From contig DBDA01000041.1 of assembly GCA_002293375.1 (NCBI GenBank), positions 22,793 to 37,055 of the forward strand: a stretch of DNA of 14,263 nucleotides, in the 5' to 3' direction. Shown here in pieces: positions 7,701 to 14,151 of the stretch. Both the position numbers and the translations under genes were made by a program. This DNA is from Odoribacter sp. UBA944 (GTDB lineage Bacteria > Bacteroidota > Bacteroidia > Bacteroidales > Marinifilaceae). The notes beneath the pieces are model-generated. The model saw only the letters and a program-made list of their open reading frames with translations. It had not been told where the DNA came from and ran no database searches. Position 1 is the stretch's first letter; every line of letters begins with the position of its first letter.

Positions 7701-10202
7701 TATCCCGACATAGCGGGTGTAGGGGGAGTAGTGCGTGGTATAGGTGGCGATGCTGAAATCACTGCCCTCCTCGAACAGCCGGGTGGTGAACGAGGCGTTC
7801 AGCACGCCGGGCGCTTTTTGCACATCGATGGGGTCCAGCGAAAAGGAGAAGTTCCCCTCCGCGTCGGTATTTCCGTTGAACAGCGTGGCGGTATATGGTT
7901 CGAATGCATCCGCCGTGTTCCGGAAGATGTAGGAGGGAAACACCCGGAAACGGTAGTCGCCGCCGCTAATCCGGACTTCGGTCTCTGCTTTCCGGTTCGG
8001 TGCGTTGGTTCCGTTCAGCCAGCGGGTCCGGGCACGGACAATCTGTCCGGAAAGCCCCTTCCCGACAATCTCTTCGTTCGGGAAATCCAACGCGATGCTG
8101 AAACGGTTCGGTTTGACCGTTTCGATCCGGATGGTTTTGGAAAAAGTGCTGCCCCCGATCTTTACCCGGGCACTCCAATAGCCGGTAGGGGCTTCCGGAT
8201 CGGTGGAAAACCGGAACGTATGGATCGGATTTTCGCCGGTGATGCTCTTACGGGAGCCTGCCAAATTACCCTGCGGGGTGTAGAGTTCGGCAATGACCGG
8301 GTGTCCGGCCGGTAACAGTTGTTGTTTGTCCTCCAGGATAAACGACAGGTAGAGGTCGTCCCCGGGCCGCCACACGCCCCGTTCGCCGTATATAAACCCT
8401 TTCAGGCCCGTTTGTACATTTTGTCCGCCTACATCGAAGTTGCTCAAAGAAAGCGATGTCGCATCGGCCACCTTCAGCCACGCTTTGTCATTCCCTTTGG
8501 AAGCCACGACGGTAAACCCTTTTTGCCCGCTGTTCAGTTGGGCGAATCCGTTTTTATCGGTTTGGGCCGAGTCGATCGGGTTGTTTTGGTAGTCGTACAG
8601 GGTAATGCGGCAGTTGTTAACCGGCCGGGCGTCGGCGATGTCGTTGACGGCGACAAAATAGCGGTTGTCGCTCCCCCGTTTCACCACCGTGCCCAATGAG
8701 GTGTTGATGATGTTCCGGCTGATAAAACGCTGGCTGGTATAGTAGGAGTCGGTACACGGGTTGTCCCGGTCTTCCCAGCGGTAATCGTCGTTGTAGTAGT
8801 AATCGCTGTAATAGTAGCTGTTACCGTCCCAGTCCTGTTTGTAATAATCGGTTTTCCCGGTTTCCTCCCCGGCGCATGCCAGCGTGGTATACGATCTTTG
8901 GAAGCGGATCTCCACCCGGTAGATGACCCCCTTTTCCAGTTCCACGAGCTCCGGGAGGTTCAGGGTGTAGTCGTTCCATTGGTTCAGGTCAATGGTCTCC
9001 CCCTCTTTCACCAGGTTGATTTTTTTCCGGAATACCGGCCGGGCGGTCCGCATTAGATCCGAGTTACTGTCGTACGAATTTTCCTGCAGGAAAAAATGCA
9101 TGTTCTGCCGGAATACTTTGATGATCTGTACGTCGACCGATTTCAAGGCGACGGCGGAAAAGGGCACCAATACGTTGCCGCCGGACGGCACGATCGCCCC
9201 TTGCCCGATGAATTTTACAGCCGGGAGATTAGAGGGAAGTTTAAGTATATGACCGGTGGTTTCGGTCAGGGTTTTGCCTTCCGAACTCCGGATCCCTTCG
9301 TGGACGGTTATTTTGATCTCGGAGTCGTTCGGCCGGGTGGTGTAATAAAGAAAAACGGTGTTGTTTTCTGTTTTATACTGTACACCGGAGATCCCTTTGA
9401 GGGTGATCAGGCCCTCCAGGGATTGCGAATGGTCAACCTTTTCCGAAAAATCGATGCGGGCGAGGTTGCGGTTTTCCTCATTGAGTTGAACATTCAGTAC
9501 GGTAAATTCGTTCCGCCCCGGAATGGTCACTTCGGCTGTGGAGTTGCCGGTAACCGATTTCCCGAATGCCAGTTTCAGGGTTTGGGAGTTGTCTGTTTTG
9601 GCAATGCCTTGGATCTGGAAGCGGTGGGTGTTCCCGTTGTGTTGCCAGACCGTAACAGGTTCCTGTCCGTCTAAGGAAACGCTCAGTTGTTTTTCGACGG
9701 CTTCTGCCTCCATGACATCGGAAGCGTGCAGTTCGCCTTCGTAGCGCAGCGTGTCGTTGCTTTCGCCTGTGATCAGGTTCCCCCCTGAAAAAGAGAGGTG
9801 AAGCGGAATGATCTTGACGCCGAACTCAAAGGTCCGGTACTCCTTGGGCACCTCCAGTAAGGCGTCCAACCGGAGTTTGAATTTGTACTCCTTGCCGTTC
9901 TCGAACCGGTTGTCCGGCACAAAGACCAGTGTCTGTTTCTCCCGCAGGTACAATTTGCCTTTTACGGCGGGGGAGACGCTCAGTATCTTTTCCGGCAATA
10001 CTTCCTCCGTTCCGTAGGGGTGTTCCGGCGCCTGTTCCAAAAGGATCTCAATAGGTGTTTCGGAGGTGATGGTCCCGGAGGTGTATCCGTAAATGTATTT
10101 CCGGATATCGGGCTGTTGCGGGCCGGAACCGGTATGCTGGCAAGCGGCGAAAAGCAAAAGGCAGAGCGCCGGAAGCAGAAAGAGGTTTGTTTTGAAAAAC
10201 AT
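4743..10202 (-). CDS. Alpha-2-macroglobulin family lipoprotein with thioester motif
   Basis: The product is 1819 residues, somewhat longer than E. coli YfhM (about 1650). The N-terminus is a lipoprotein signal with lipobox F-A-A-C21. Beta-sandwich macroglobulin domains follow, with Y-G-E-R-G-V-W-R-P-G-D near 605-615. The A2M domain lies near 1150-1240 (P-E-Y-I-G-E-V-R). The thioester domain carries Y-P-H-G-C1375-G-E-Q1378, the intact Cys-Gln thioester in the CGEQ form usual in eukaryotic A2M. C-terminal beta domains end the protein. Family members trap proteases through a covalent thioester and protect the envelope. A Tyr/Asp-rich loop lies between C443 and C483. No acidic surface-export signal follows C21, so a periplasmic location is more likely. 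The GTG at 10235 overlaps the -7 box, so ATG 10202 is the start. No pbpC, a common partner elsewhere, is next to it in the window. Confidence 0.95.
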   Translation of the reverse strand: MFFKTNLFLLPALCLLLFAACQHTGSGPQQPDIRKYIYGYTSGTITSETPIEILLEQAPEHPYGTEEVLPEKILSVSPAVKGKLYLREKQTLVFVPDNRFENGKEYKFKLRLDALLEVPKEYRTFEFGVKIIPLHLSFSGGNLITGESNDTLRYEGELHASDVMEAEAVEKQLSVSLDGQEPVTVWQHNGNTHRFQIQGIAKTDNSQTLKLAFGKSVTGNSTAEVTIPGRNEFTVLNVQLNEENRNLARIDFSEKVDHSQSLEGLITLKGISGVQYKTENNTVFLYYTTRPNDSEIKITVHEGIRSSEGKTLTETTGHILKLPSNLPAVKFIGQGAIVPSGGNVLVPFSAVALKSVDVQIIKVFRQNMHFFLQENSYDSNSDLMRTARPVFRKKINLVKEGETIDLNQWNDYTLNLPELVELEKGVIYRVEIRFQRSYTTLACAGEETGKTDYYKQDWDGNSYYYSDYYYNDDYRWEDRDNPCTDSYYTSQRFISRNIINTSLGTVVKRGSDNRYFVAVNDIADARPVNNCRITLYDYQNNPIDSAQTDKNGFAQLNSGQKGFTVVASKGNDKAWLKVADATSLSLSNFDVGGQNVQTGLKGFIYGERGVWRPGDDLYLSFILEDKQQLLPAGHPVIAELYTPQGNLAGSRKSITGENPIHTFRFSTDPEAPTGYWSARVKIGGSTFSKTIRIETVKPNRFSIALDFPNEEIVGKGLSGQIVRARTRWLNGTNAPNRKAETEVRISGGDYRFRVFPSYIFRNTADAFEPYTATLFNGNTDAEGNFSFSLDPIDVQKAPGVLNASFTTRLFEEGSDFSIATYTTHYSPYTRYVGIRLPESPDNWYSTREAVRLQGVVVTPQGKKAASSPRVHIKVYKIDWRWWWDAENNGYGSYIHRSSNNLVWEKEITVQQGEFSLPVEIKEYGRYYIQATDQGSGHTTGLIAYFGSWAESNSADIATLLHISTDKPEYKAGEKIRLKVPSSQGGTLIFSLENGTSFQEIRRMEATAGDTEIEIEATAAMCPNIYAHITLIQPQSQRDNDRPVRLYGIINIPVEEPSLHLQPELKTAPELRPGEEFSVTVREKEGRPMSYTLAVVDEGLLSITSFRTPDPFPAFYVREALGVKTWDFYDYLFGAYGARLEKAFAVGGDETLKTPQDEKTNRFKPVALFDGPFLLKKGETRTHTFRMPEYIGEVRTMLVAATDDGKYGSAEASSFVKKPLMISAAMPRLFTPGDIVEVPVTVFAMEKSIREVKVELAANDLIEPLSGRSASIAFSEPGEQACWFKVRIKEQTGKAQLTFTARSGKEKAAETTDVEVRVPNPRVTWSHSKLLDAGENSTFNTEVTGADPVAMLEISTIPPLNLSERLNTLITYPHGCGEQIVSGAFPQVALGQLLPLNDRQRSDAENNVKSVIERLGRYQTAEGGFAYWPGDVYTSEWVSSYAAHFLIAAGKQGFYLSGQLLEKDLRYLKSAANGYRITSYYDELIQGYRLYVLALGGQPALAAMNRMKERPLQNTTARWLLASAYALSNHPDIARSIIRDANTQVQPYRQTGGSFGSDIRDKAIILQSAIYQNRQEDAYRLLEDLSEALSSDRWMSTQTIAFSLIAATEYVEKFVGKNEGIQAELRIGGKKSTAGTDKTFWQETLPIKEGRSVVEVKNNSKAKLYVRQVCAAAPFGVVTEEQSAGLSMQVRYTDRNEQAIDINSLPQGMDITAAITIKNTGQSGTYYNLALNYLLPSGFEIINDRLTGNTQAFTGADHTDIRDDRYYVYFNLTQGQSKTFRFRFNSAFPGTYLRPAIQCSAMYDNYIQTVLPGGETVVTR

Positions 10203-10220
10203 GGCGTTTGTTTTGAAAAA
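10186..10220. repeat. 21-base duplication across the A2M start codon
   Basis: TTTGTTTTGAAAAA occurs at 10186-10199 and again at 10207-10220, exactly 21 bases apart. On the coding (minus) strand one copy encodes the first residues F-F-K-T-N after ATG 10202, and the other lies just upstream of the ATG in the leader. The 21-base period keeps frame. It looks like a recent small tandem duplication and puts a copy of the early coding sequence into the ribosome-binding region. Confidence 0.75.
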
Positions 10221-10234
10221 AGGGTAATAAAACA

Positions 10235-10242
10235 CAAATTTA
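10235..10242 (-). promoter_or_regulatory. -7 box of the A2M operon promoter
   Basis: On the minus strand the bases read TAAATTTG, a perfect TAnnTTTG. Transcription would start around 10230, giving a leader of about 28 bases to ATG 10202. No TTTG is present at the expected -33 distance (around 10263-10266); the second copy of a tandem 10-bp repeat lies there instead. Confidence 0.65.
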
Positions 10243-10246
10243 CAGG

Positions 10247-10266
10247 AAATATCCCGAAATGTCCCG
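10247..10266. repeat. Tandem 10-bp repeat between divergent promoters
   Basis: AAATATCCCG (10247-10256) is followed directly by AAATGTCCCG (10257-10266), differing at one position. The spacing is one helical turn, so a protein could contact both copies on the same DNA face. The repeat lies between the two divergent -7 boxes and covers the -33 region of both promoters, which makes it a candidate operator or activator site shared by the A2M operon and the ugd operon. The function is inferred. Confidence 0.45.
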
Positions 10267-10285
10267 GTTCCGTTTTATTTTTTTC

Positions 10286-10293
10286 TACATTTG
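10286..10293 (+). promoter_or_regulatory. -7 box of the ugd operon promoter
   Basis: The bases read TACATTTG, a perfect TAnnTTTG, 48 bases ahead of the ugd ATG. The -33 position (around 10262-10265) has TCCC rather than TTTG. The leader between 10299 and 10332 can fold into a hairpin: CTTT-AAAA-GC pairs with GC-TTTT-AAAG, with a 3-base bulge and an 11-base loop, ending 8 bases before the start codon. Confidence 0.65.
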
Positions 10294-10340
10294 TATTCCT
10301 TTAAAAAAAGCAGTCTTATACAGCTTTTAAAGAACAGGTT

Positions 10341-11654
10341 ATGAGAATTGTGGTTATAGGTACCGGCTATGTCGGATTGGTGACGGGGGCGTGTCTGGCG
10401 GAAACGGGGATCACCGTGACTTGTGTGGATACGGATCAAGCTAAGATCGACCTGTTGAACAGTGGAGGGATCCCCATCTACGAACCGGGATTGGCTGAGT
10501 TGGTCGCCCGGAATGTGGAGCACGAACGCCTCTCTTTTGCGGCTTCGCTCGCCGGGACTTTGGAGCGGGCGGATGCGGTTTTTATTGCGGTGGGTACTCC
10601 TCCGGATGAAGACGGGAGCGCTGATCTGAGCGCCGTGTTGGAGGTTGCCGGGCAGATCGGGCAACAGATAAGCAACTACACCGTCGTGATCACAAAGTCT
10701 ACGGTTCCGGTCGGAACCAACCGGAGGGTGAGGGCGGCAGTGCAGGCGGAGTTGGACCGTCGTGGCGTGGCGGTGCCGTTTGATGTGGCGTCTAATCCGG
10801 AATTCCTCAAAGAGGGGGATGCCATCAACGATTTTATGGCGCCGGACCGGGTCGTGATCGGAGTTGAGTCTGAGAAAGCCAAAGAGGTATTGACCCGGCT
10901 GTATCACTTTTTCGCCCTGAACAACGTGCCCATTCTCTTTATGGATATTCCTTCGGCGGAGATGACCAAATACGCTGCCAATTCCATGCTGGCCACCCGG
11001 ATATCTTTTATGAATGACATTGCGAACCTGTGCGAATTGACCGGTGCGGATGTGGATGCCGTAAAAAGGGGGATCGGTAGCGATACCCGGATCGGTAAGA
11101 AATTCCTGAACGCGGGGATTGGCTACGGAGGTTCCTGTTTCCCGAAAGATGTAAAAGCGTTGGTGAAGACCGGGGAGGAGAACGGCTACAATATGGAGGT
11201 ATTGAAAGCTGTGGAACGGGTGAATGAGCGGCAGAAAAACCGGCTGTTCGATAAAATAGTAAAGTATTACGGGGGCGATATCCGCGGCCGGAAATTCGGT
11301 ATCTGGGGGCTTTCGTTTAAACCGGCCACCGACGACATGCGCGAAGCTCCGTCGCTGGTACTGATCGGAAAACTGCTGGAAGCCGGAGCCGTACCGGTTG
11401 TGTTCGATCCGGTAGCGATGGAGGAGGCGCGCCGGAAATTGGGCGACCGGGTGCTGTATGCCCCGAACATGTACGCGGCCCTGGAAGGTGCGGATGCCTT
11501 GGTGGTGGTGACGGAGTGGCAGGAGTTCAAGGTACCGAAATTTACTTACATTGAGCGGGCGTTGAAAGAAAAGGTTATTTTTGACGGGCGGAATATTTAC
11601 GATCCGGTCCAGATGAAGGATTTTGGCTATACGTATTACGGTATCGGTAAATAA
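10341..11654 (+). CDS. ugd: UDP-glucose 6-dehydrogenase
   Basis: The product is 437 residues, the normal length for the UDP-glucose/GDP-mannose dehydrogenase family. It oxidises UDP-glucose to UDP-glucuronate with two NAD+ in the cytoplasm, supplying uronic-acid units for capsule, exopolysaccharide or other glycans. The N-terminus is the NAD Rossmann motif G7-T-G-Y-V-G12, with C-V-D-T-D closing the second strand. K210 in E-M-T-K-Y-A-A-N and the catalytic C266 in G-Y-G-G-S-C-F-P-K-D are both present, as is the C-terminal UDP-binding domain with G-L-S-F-K-P-x-T-D-D-M-R-E-A-P. The strong G-Y-G-G-S-C-F-P-K-D match and overall length favour Ugd over UDP-ManNAc or GDP-mannose dehydrogenases, though substrate is not proven by sequence alone. 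It is first in an operon with the lipid kinase 12 bases downstream. Confidence 0.93.
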   Translation: MRIVVIGTGYVGLVTGACLAETGITVTCVDTDQAKIDLLNSGGIPIYEPGLAELVARNVEHERLSFAASLAGTLERADAVFIAVGTPPDEDGSADLSAVLEVAGQIGQQISNYTVVITKSTVPVGTNRRVRAAVQAELDRRGVAVPFDVASNPEFLKEGDAINDFMAPDRVVIGVESEKAKEVLTRLYHFFALNNVPILFMDIPSAEMTKYAANSMLATRISFMNDIANLCELTGADVDAVKRGIGSDTRIGKKFLNAGIGYGGSCFPKDVKALVKTGEENGYNMEVLKAVERVNERQKNRLFDKIVKYYGGDIRGRKFGIWGLSFKPATDDMREAPSLVLIGKLLEAGAVPVVFDPVAMEEARRKLGDRVLYAPNMYAALEGADALVVVTEWQEFKVPKFTYIERALKEKVIFDGRNIYDPVQMKDFGYTYYGIGK

Positions 11655-11666
11655 CGGAAGAGAGGG
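11655..11666 (+). promoter_or_regulatory. Purine-rich ribosome binding site of the lipid kinase gene
   Basis: The 12 bases between the ugd stop and ATG 11667 read CGGAAGAGAGGG. This is the most Shine-Dalgarno-like start in the window and supports translation of the second gene of the operon from ATG 11667. Confidence 0.6.
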
Positions 11667-12545
11667 ATGCGTATTTTATTTATTGTAAATCCGGTATCGG
11701 GTATGGGATGGGGCAGGGAGTTGCCCGGAAAGTTGCGCTCTATGCCGGAATACCGCGATGTTGCATACGATATTGAATATACGCAATATGCCGGACACGG
11801 ACGGGAGTTGGTAGAGGCTGCCCGGGAGTCGGGAAACCATACGCATATTGTCGCCGTCGGCGGGGATGGGACCGTGAACGAAGTGGGGACAGCTCTTTTC
11901 GGAAGCGACATTGCGTTTTCCGTGGTTTCGCTCGGTAGCGGCAACGGTTTTGCCCGCCATTTGGGCTATTCTCAATTTGTCCGGAAAGCTTTGCGGCAAT
12001 TGCTGACAGGCATCAGTGTACATGTGGATGTTTTGGAGATCAATGGTCTGTACTCTTTGAATGTAAGCGGCGTCGGTTTTGATGCGGAGATTGCCCACGA
12101 ATTCAATACCTTAAAGATCAGAGGTGTTCTCTCTTATGTGTATGCAGGCACGAAGCGGTGGTTCCGCTATTCGGAAAAGAGATACAAAATTACGTTCGAC
12201 GGAAAATCCATCGAAGAGGATTGTTTTATTCTCAGTTTTGCCAATGCTTCCCAATATGGGAATAATGTGAGCATCGCTCCGCACGCTTCTCTGACAGACG
12301 GTTTGGTGGATATCTGCCTGTTGAAACGCCCTACGTTCTGGTCGGTGCATTCGTTTCTTTTCTACATGCTCAACCGGCGATTGGATAAATTCAAGTATTT
12401 TAAGGAGTTGCAATGCCGGGAGGCGGTCATTGAAGGAGATATTCACAAGGTGCACATTGATGGGGAAGCGGTTATCATGCACTCGCCGATCCACTTGAAA
12501 GTACACCGGAAAGCCTTGAAGGTTGTCTTACCCACACATATTTAG
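11667..12545 (+). CDS. Diacylglycerol-kinase-family lipid kinase (YegS/BmrU-like)
   Basis: The product is 292 residues, typical of the single-subunit DAGK catalytic family. The ATP-binding signature G65-G-D-G-T69 follows a beta strand (H-I-V-A-V), and the second nucleotide motif G90-S-G-N-G-F-A-R-H-L is intact. Later conserved parts are N-A-S-Q-Y-G-N-N-V-S-I-A-P (193-205), L-T-D-G-L-V-D (209-215) and I-D-G-E (264-267). Members phosphorylate diacylglycerol, sphingoid bases or related lipids at the inner membrane; which lipid applies here cannot be read from sequence. Bacteroidota make sphingolipids, so a sphingoid substrate is worth considering. It follows ugd by 12 bases and ends TAG 12543-12545, one base from the stop of the convergent CCA-adding enzyme gene. 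Confidence 0.9.
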   Translation: MRILFIVNPVSGMGWGRELPGKLRSMPEYRDVAYDIEYTQYAGHGRELVEAARESGNHTHIVAVGGDGTVNEVGTALFGSDIAFSVVSLGSGNGFARHLGYSQFVRKALRQLLTGISVHVDVLEINGLYSLNVSGVGFDAEIAHEFNTLKIRGVLSYVYAGTKRWFRYSEKRYKITFDGKSIEEDCFILSFANASQYGNNVSIAPHASLTDGLVDICLLKRPTFWSVHSFLFYMLNRRLDKFKYFKELQCREAVIEGDIHKVHIDGEAVIMHSPIHLKVHRKALKVVLPTHI

Positions 12546-12546
12546 A

Positions 12547-13959
12547 TTACTTCTTTTCCGGCGAATCTTTTAGCAACTCCTCTGCAATTTTGAACATATA
12601 GGCTTTGGCTTCTTCGTAGTTGTTGGAGATGATGCCGTCTAAGATCGCTTCTTTGATGGCGTTTTTTATATTGCCGATCAACCGGCAGGGAGGCAGGTTG
12701 AAAGTGGCGATGATCTCTTCTCCGCTGATGGGCGGCTGAAAGTTGCGGATGGAGTCTTTTTCTTCTACCTCTTTCAATTTCTGCCGAACGATCCGGAAAT
12801 TGTGCAGGAATCGTTTTACTTTTTCCTCGTTGCGGGAGGTGATGTCCGCCTCTGCCAGTGTCATCAGGTCATCGATGTCGTCTCCGGCGTCGAACAGCAG
12901 CCGGCGGACAGCGGAGTCCGTTACTACTTCTTCGGCCAGCACAATGGGGCGCATGTGGAGGTTGACCAGTTTCTGGACATACCGCATTTTTTCGTTCTGC
13001 GGCAGTTTCAGGCGGTTGAAGATCCGCGCCGTCATCCGTTCTCCCACGTGGTTGTGGCCGTAGAAGGTCCATCCCTGTCCCCGGATGTATTTTTTGGTGG
13101 CCGGTTTTCCGATGTCGTGCAACAGAGCGGCCCACCTCAGCCAAAGGTCTTCGGAGTGGAGCGAGAGCGTGTCTACTACCATCAATGTGTGCAGGAAGTT
13201 GTCTTTGTGCCCGGTACCGTCGATCCGTTCTACTCCTTTCAGGGCGGTCAGTTCCGGAAAGAAGAGCTCCAGCAGGCCCGCTTCGTCCAGTAGCAGGATT
13301 CCCCGGGAAGGTTCGGGAGAGAGCATGATCTTGTTGAATTCATCCAGGATCCGTTCCGTGGAGATGATGTTGAGCCGTTCCCGGTTTTCCCGGATGGCGC
13401 GGAAGGTGCTTTCATCTATCCGGAAGTTCAACTGGGAGGCAAAGCGGATGGCCCGCATCATGCGCAACGGGTCGTCGGAGAAGGTGATGCCGGGTTCCAG
13501 CGGGGTGCGGATCAGCCGTTCGTCCAAGTGGGGGATGCCCCCGAACGGGTCGATGAGGGTGCCGTAATCCGCTGCGTTCAGGGAGATGGCGAGGGCGTTG
13601 ATGGTGAAGTCCCGGCGCTTCTGGTCGTCTTCCAATGTTCCTTCTTCTACAAGCGGTTTCCGGGAGTCGGCCCGGTAGGACTCTTTCCGGGCGCCGACAA
13701 ACTCTACCTCCATCCCTTTGTACCGGAACATGGCGGTGCCGAAGTTTTTGAAGAGGGAGACTTTGCAGTTTCCCAGTTTGGCGGCGACGGCTTCGGCCAA
13801 CTCCATCCCGTTCCCGACCACGACGATATCGATGTCCTGGGAGGGCCGGTGCAGCAGCAAATCCCGGACAAACCCGCCGATGGCGTAAGCGGAAACGTTT
13901 TTTTCCTGGGCTACTGCGGCCACTGTTTTAAATACGGGATGTTTTAGCGCTTCCTCCAA
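12547..13959 (-). CDS. cca: CCA-adding enzyme (tRNA nucleotidyltransferase) with HD domain, non-ATG start
   Basis: The product is about 470 residues. The class II nucleotidyltransferase head has G28-G-F-V-R-D33, the metal-binding D42-I-D44, R-R-D-F (115-118) and D-D-P-L-R-M-M-R-A-I-R-F (162-173). An HD phosphohydrolase domain follows, with H257, H281-D282, H302/H304 and a later D372. It adds or repairs the 3' CCA of tRNAs. No ATG exists in frame before the conserved H-P-V-F-K and G-G-F-V-R-D segments. TTG 13959-13957 is the first standard start; a rarer ATT lies at 13971-13969, and would give I-T-K-N-L-E-E-A-L-K. No Shine-Dalgarno is seen before either, only A-rich sequence. The gene lies just behind tRNA-Cys and a terminator-like hairpin, with no recognisable promoter of its own. 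It converges with the lipid kinase, with one base between the stops. Confidence 0.93.
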   Translation of the reverse strand: MEEALKHPVFKTVAAVAQEKNVSAYAIGGFVRDLLLHRPSQDIDIVVVGNGMELAEAVAAKLGNCKVSLFKNFGTAMFRYKGMEVEFVGARKESYRADSRKPLVEEGTLEDDQKRRDFTINALAISLNAADYGTLIDPFGGIPHLDERLIRTPLEPGITFSDDPLRMMRAIRFASQLNFRIDESTFRAIRENRERLNIISTERILDEFNKIMLSPEPSRGILLLDEAGLLELFFPELTALKGVERIDGTGHKDNFLHTLMVVDTLSLHSEDLWLRWAALLHDIGKPATKKYIRGQGWTFYGHNHVGERMTARIFNRLKLPQNEKMRYVQKLVNLHMRPIVLAEEVVTDSAVRRLLFDAGDDIDDLMTLAEADITSRNEEKVKRFLHNFRIVRQKLKEVEEKDSIRNFQPPISGEEIIATFNLPPCRLIGNIKNAIKEAILDGIISNNYEEAKAYMFKIAEELLKDSPEKK

Positions 13960-13981
13960 ATTTTTTGTAATAAAGTGGTGT

Positions 13982-14022
13982 AAACAAAATCGCCAATATT
14001 CTGAAGATCAGATTATTGGCGA
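13982..14022 (-). terminator. Terminator or attenuator hairpin between tRNA-Cys and cca
   Basis: On the minus strand 14022-13990 folds as a 9-bp stem (TCGCCAATA with TATTGGCGA), one A-A mismatch, a 5-bp inner stem (TCTGA with TCAGA) and a 3-base loop. It is followed by ATTTTGTTT (13990-13982). It begins 7 bases after the tRNA 3' end, the right place for the tRNA's terminator. Because cca starts only about 23 bases beyond the T-tract with no other visible promoter, read-through here may be what expresses cca. Confidence 0.8.
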
Positions 14023-14028
14023 AAGTTG

Positions 14029-14102
14029 TGGAGGTCGGTAGCGGAATCGAACCGCTGTACACGGTTTTGCAGACCGTTGCCTAACCGCTCGGCCAACCGA
14101 CC
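14029..14102 (-). tRNA. tRNA-Cys (anticodon GCA), CCA encoded
   Basis: The cloverleaf folds cleanly. The acceptor stem is GGTCGGT (14102-14096) with ACCGACC (14039-14033). The D arm pairs GCC with GGC around AGCGGTTA. The anticodon stem ACGGT/ACCGT encloses the loop CTGCAAA, giving anticodon GCA. The T arm is AGCGG-TTCGATT-CCGCT. The discriminator is U73, the known identity base of tRNA-Cys. The three bases after it (14031-14029) read CCA, so the end is encoded; without it the gene would end at 14032. Promoter upstream and hairpin downstream make it an independent unit, except for possible read-through into cca. Confidence 0.96.
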
Positions 14103-14121
14103 CTGCTGCATTTTGCGTGGA

Positions 14122-14151
14122 CAAAGATAAAGGTAATTCCGTGAAATCAAA
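14122..14151 (-). promoter_or_regulatory. Bacteroidales-type promoter of tRNA-Cys
   Basis: On the minus strand TTTG (14151-14148) and TATCTTTG (14129-14122) are both perfect matches to the -33 and -7 elements, 18 bases apart. Transcription should start near 14117, about 15 bases before the mature tRNA. This is the best promoter in the window and the only recognisable one upstream of cca. Confidence 0.82.

Noticed and set aside
7590..8315. Open frame of 241 codons on the plus strand, opposite the A2M gene
   Set aside because: It lies wholly inside the A2M coding region, shows no family motif, and has no promoter or ribosome site of its own.
10203..10235. Longer A2M start at GTG 10235
   Set aside because: The GTG overlaps the -7 box, so the mRNA would begin after it. 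ATG 10202 gives a standard lipoprotein signal with Cys at 21.
14029..14102. Idea that tRNA-Cys lacks an encoded CCA and so specially needs the neighbouring enzyme
   Set aside because: The bases after U73 read CCA on the minus strand, so the end is encoded; the enzyme would only repair it.
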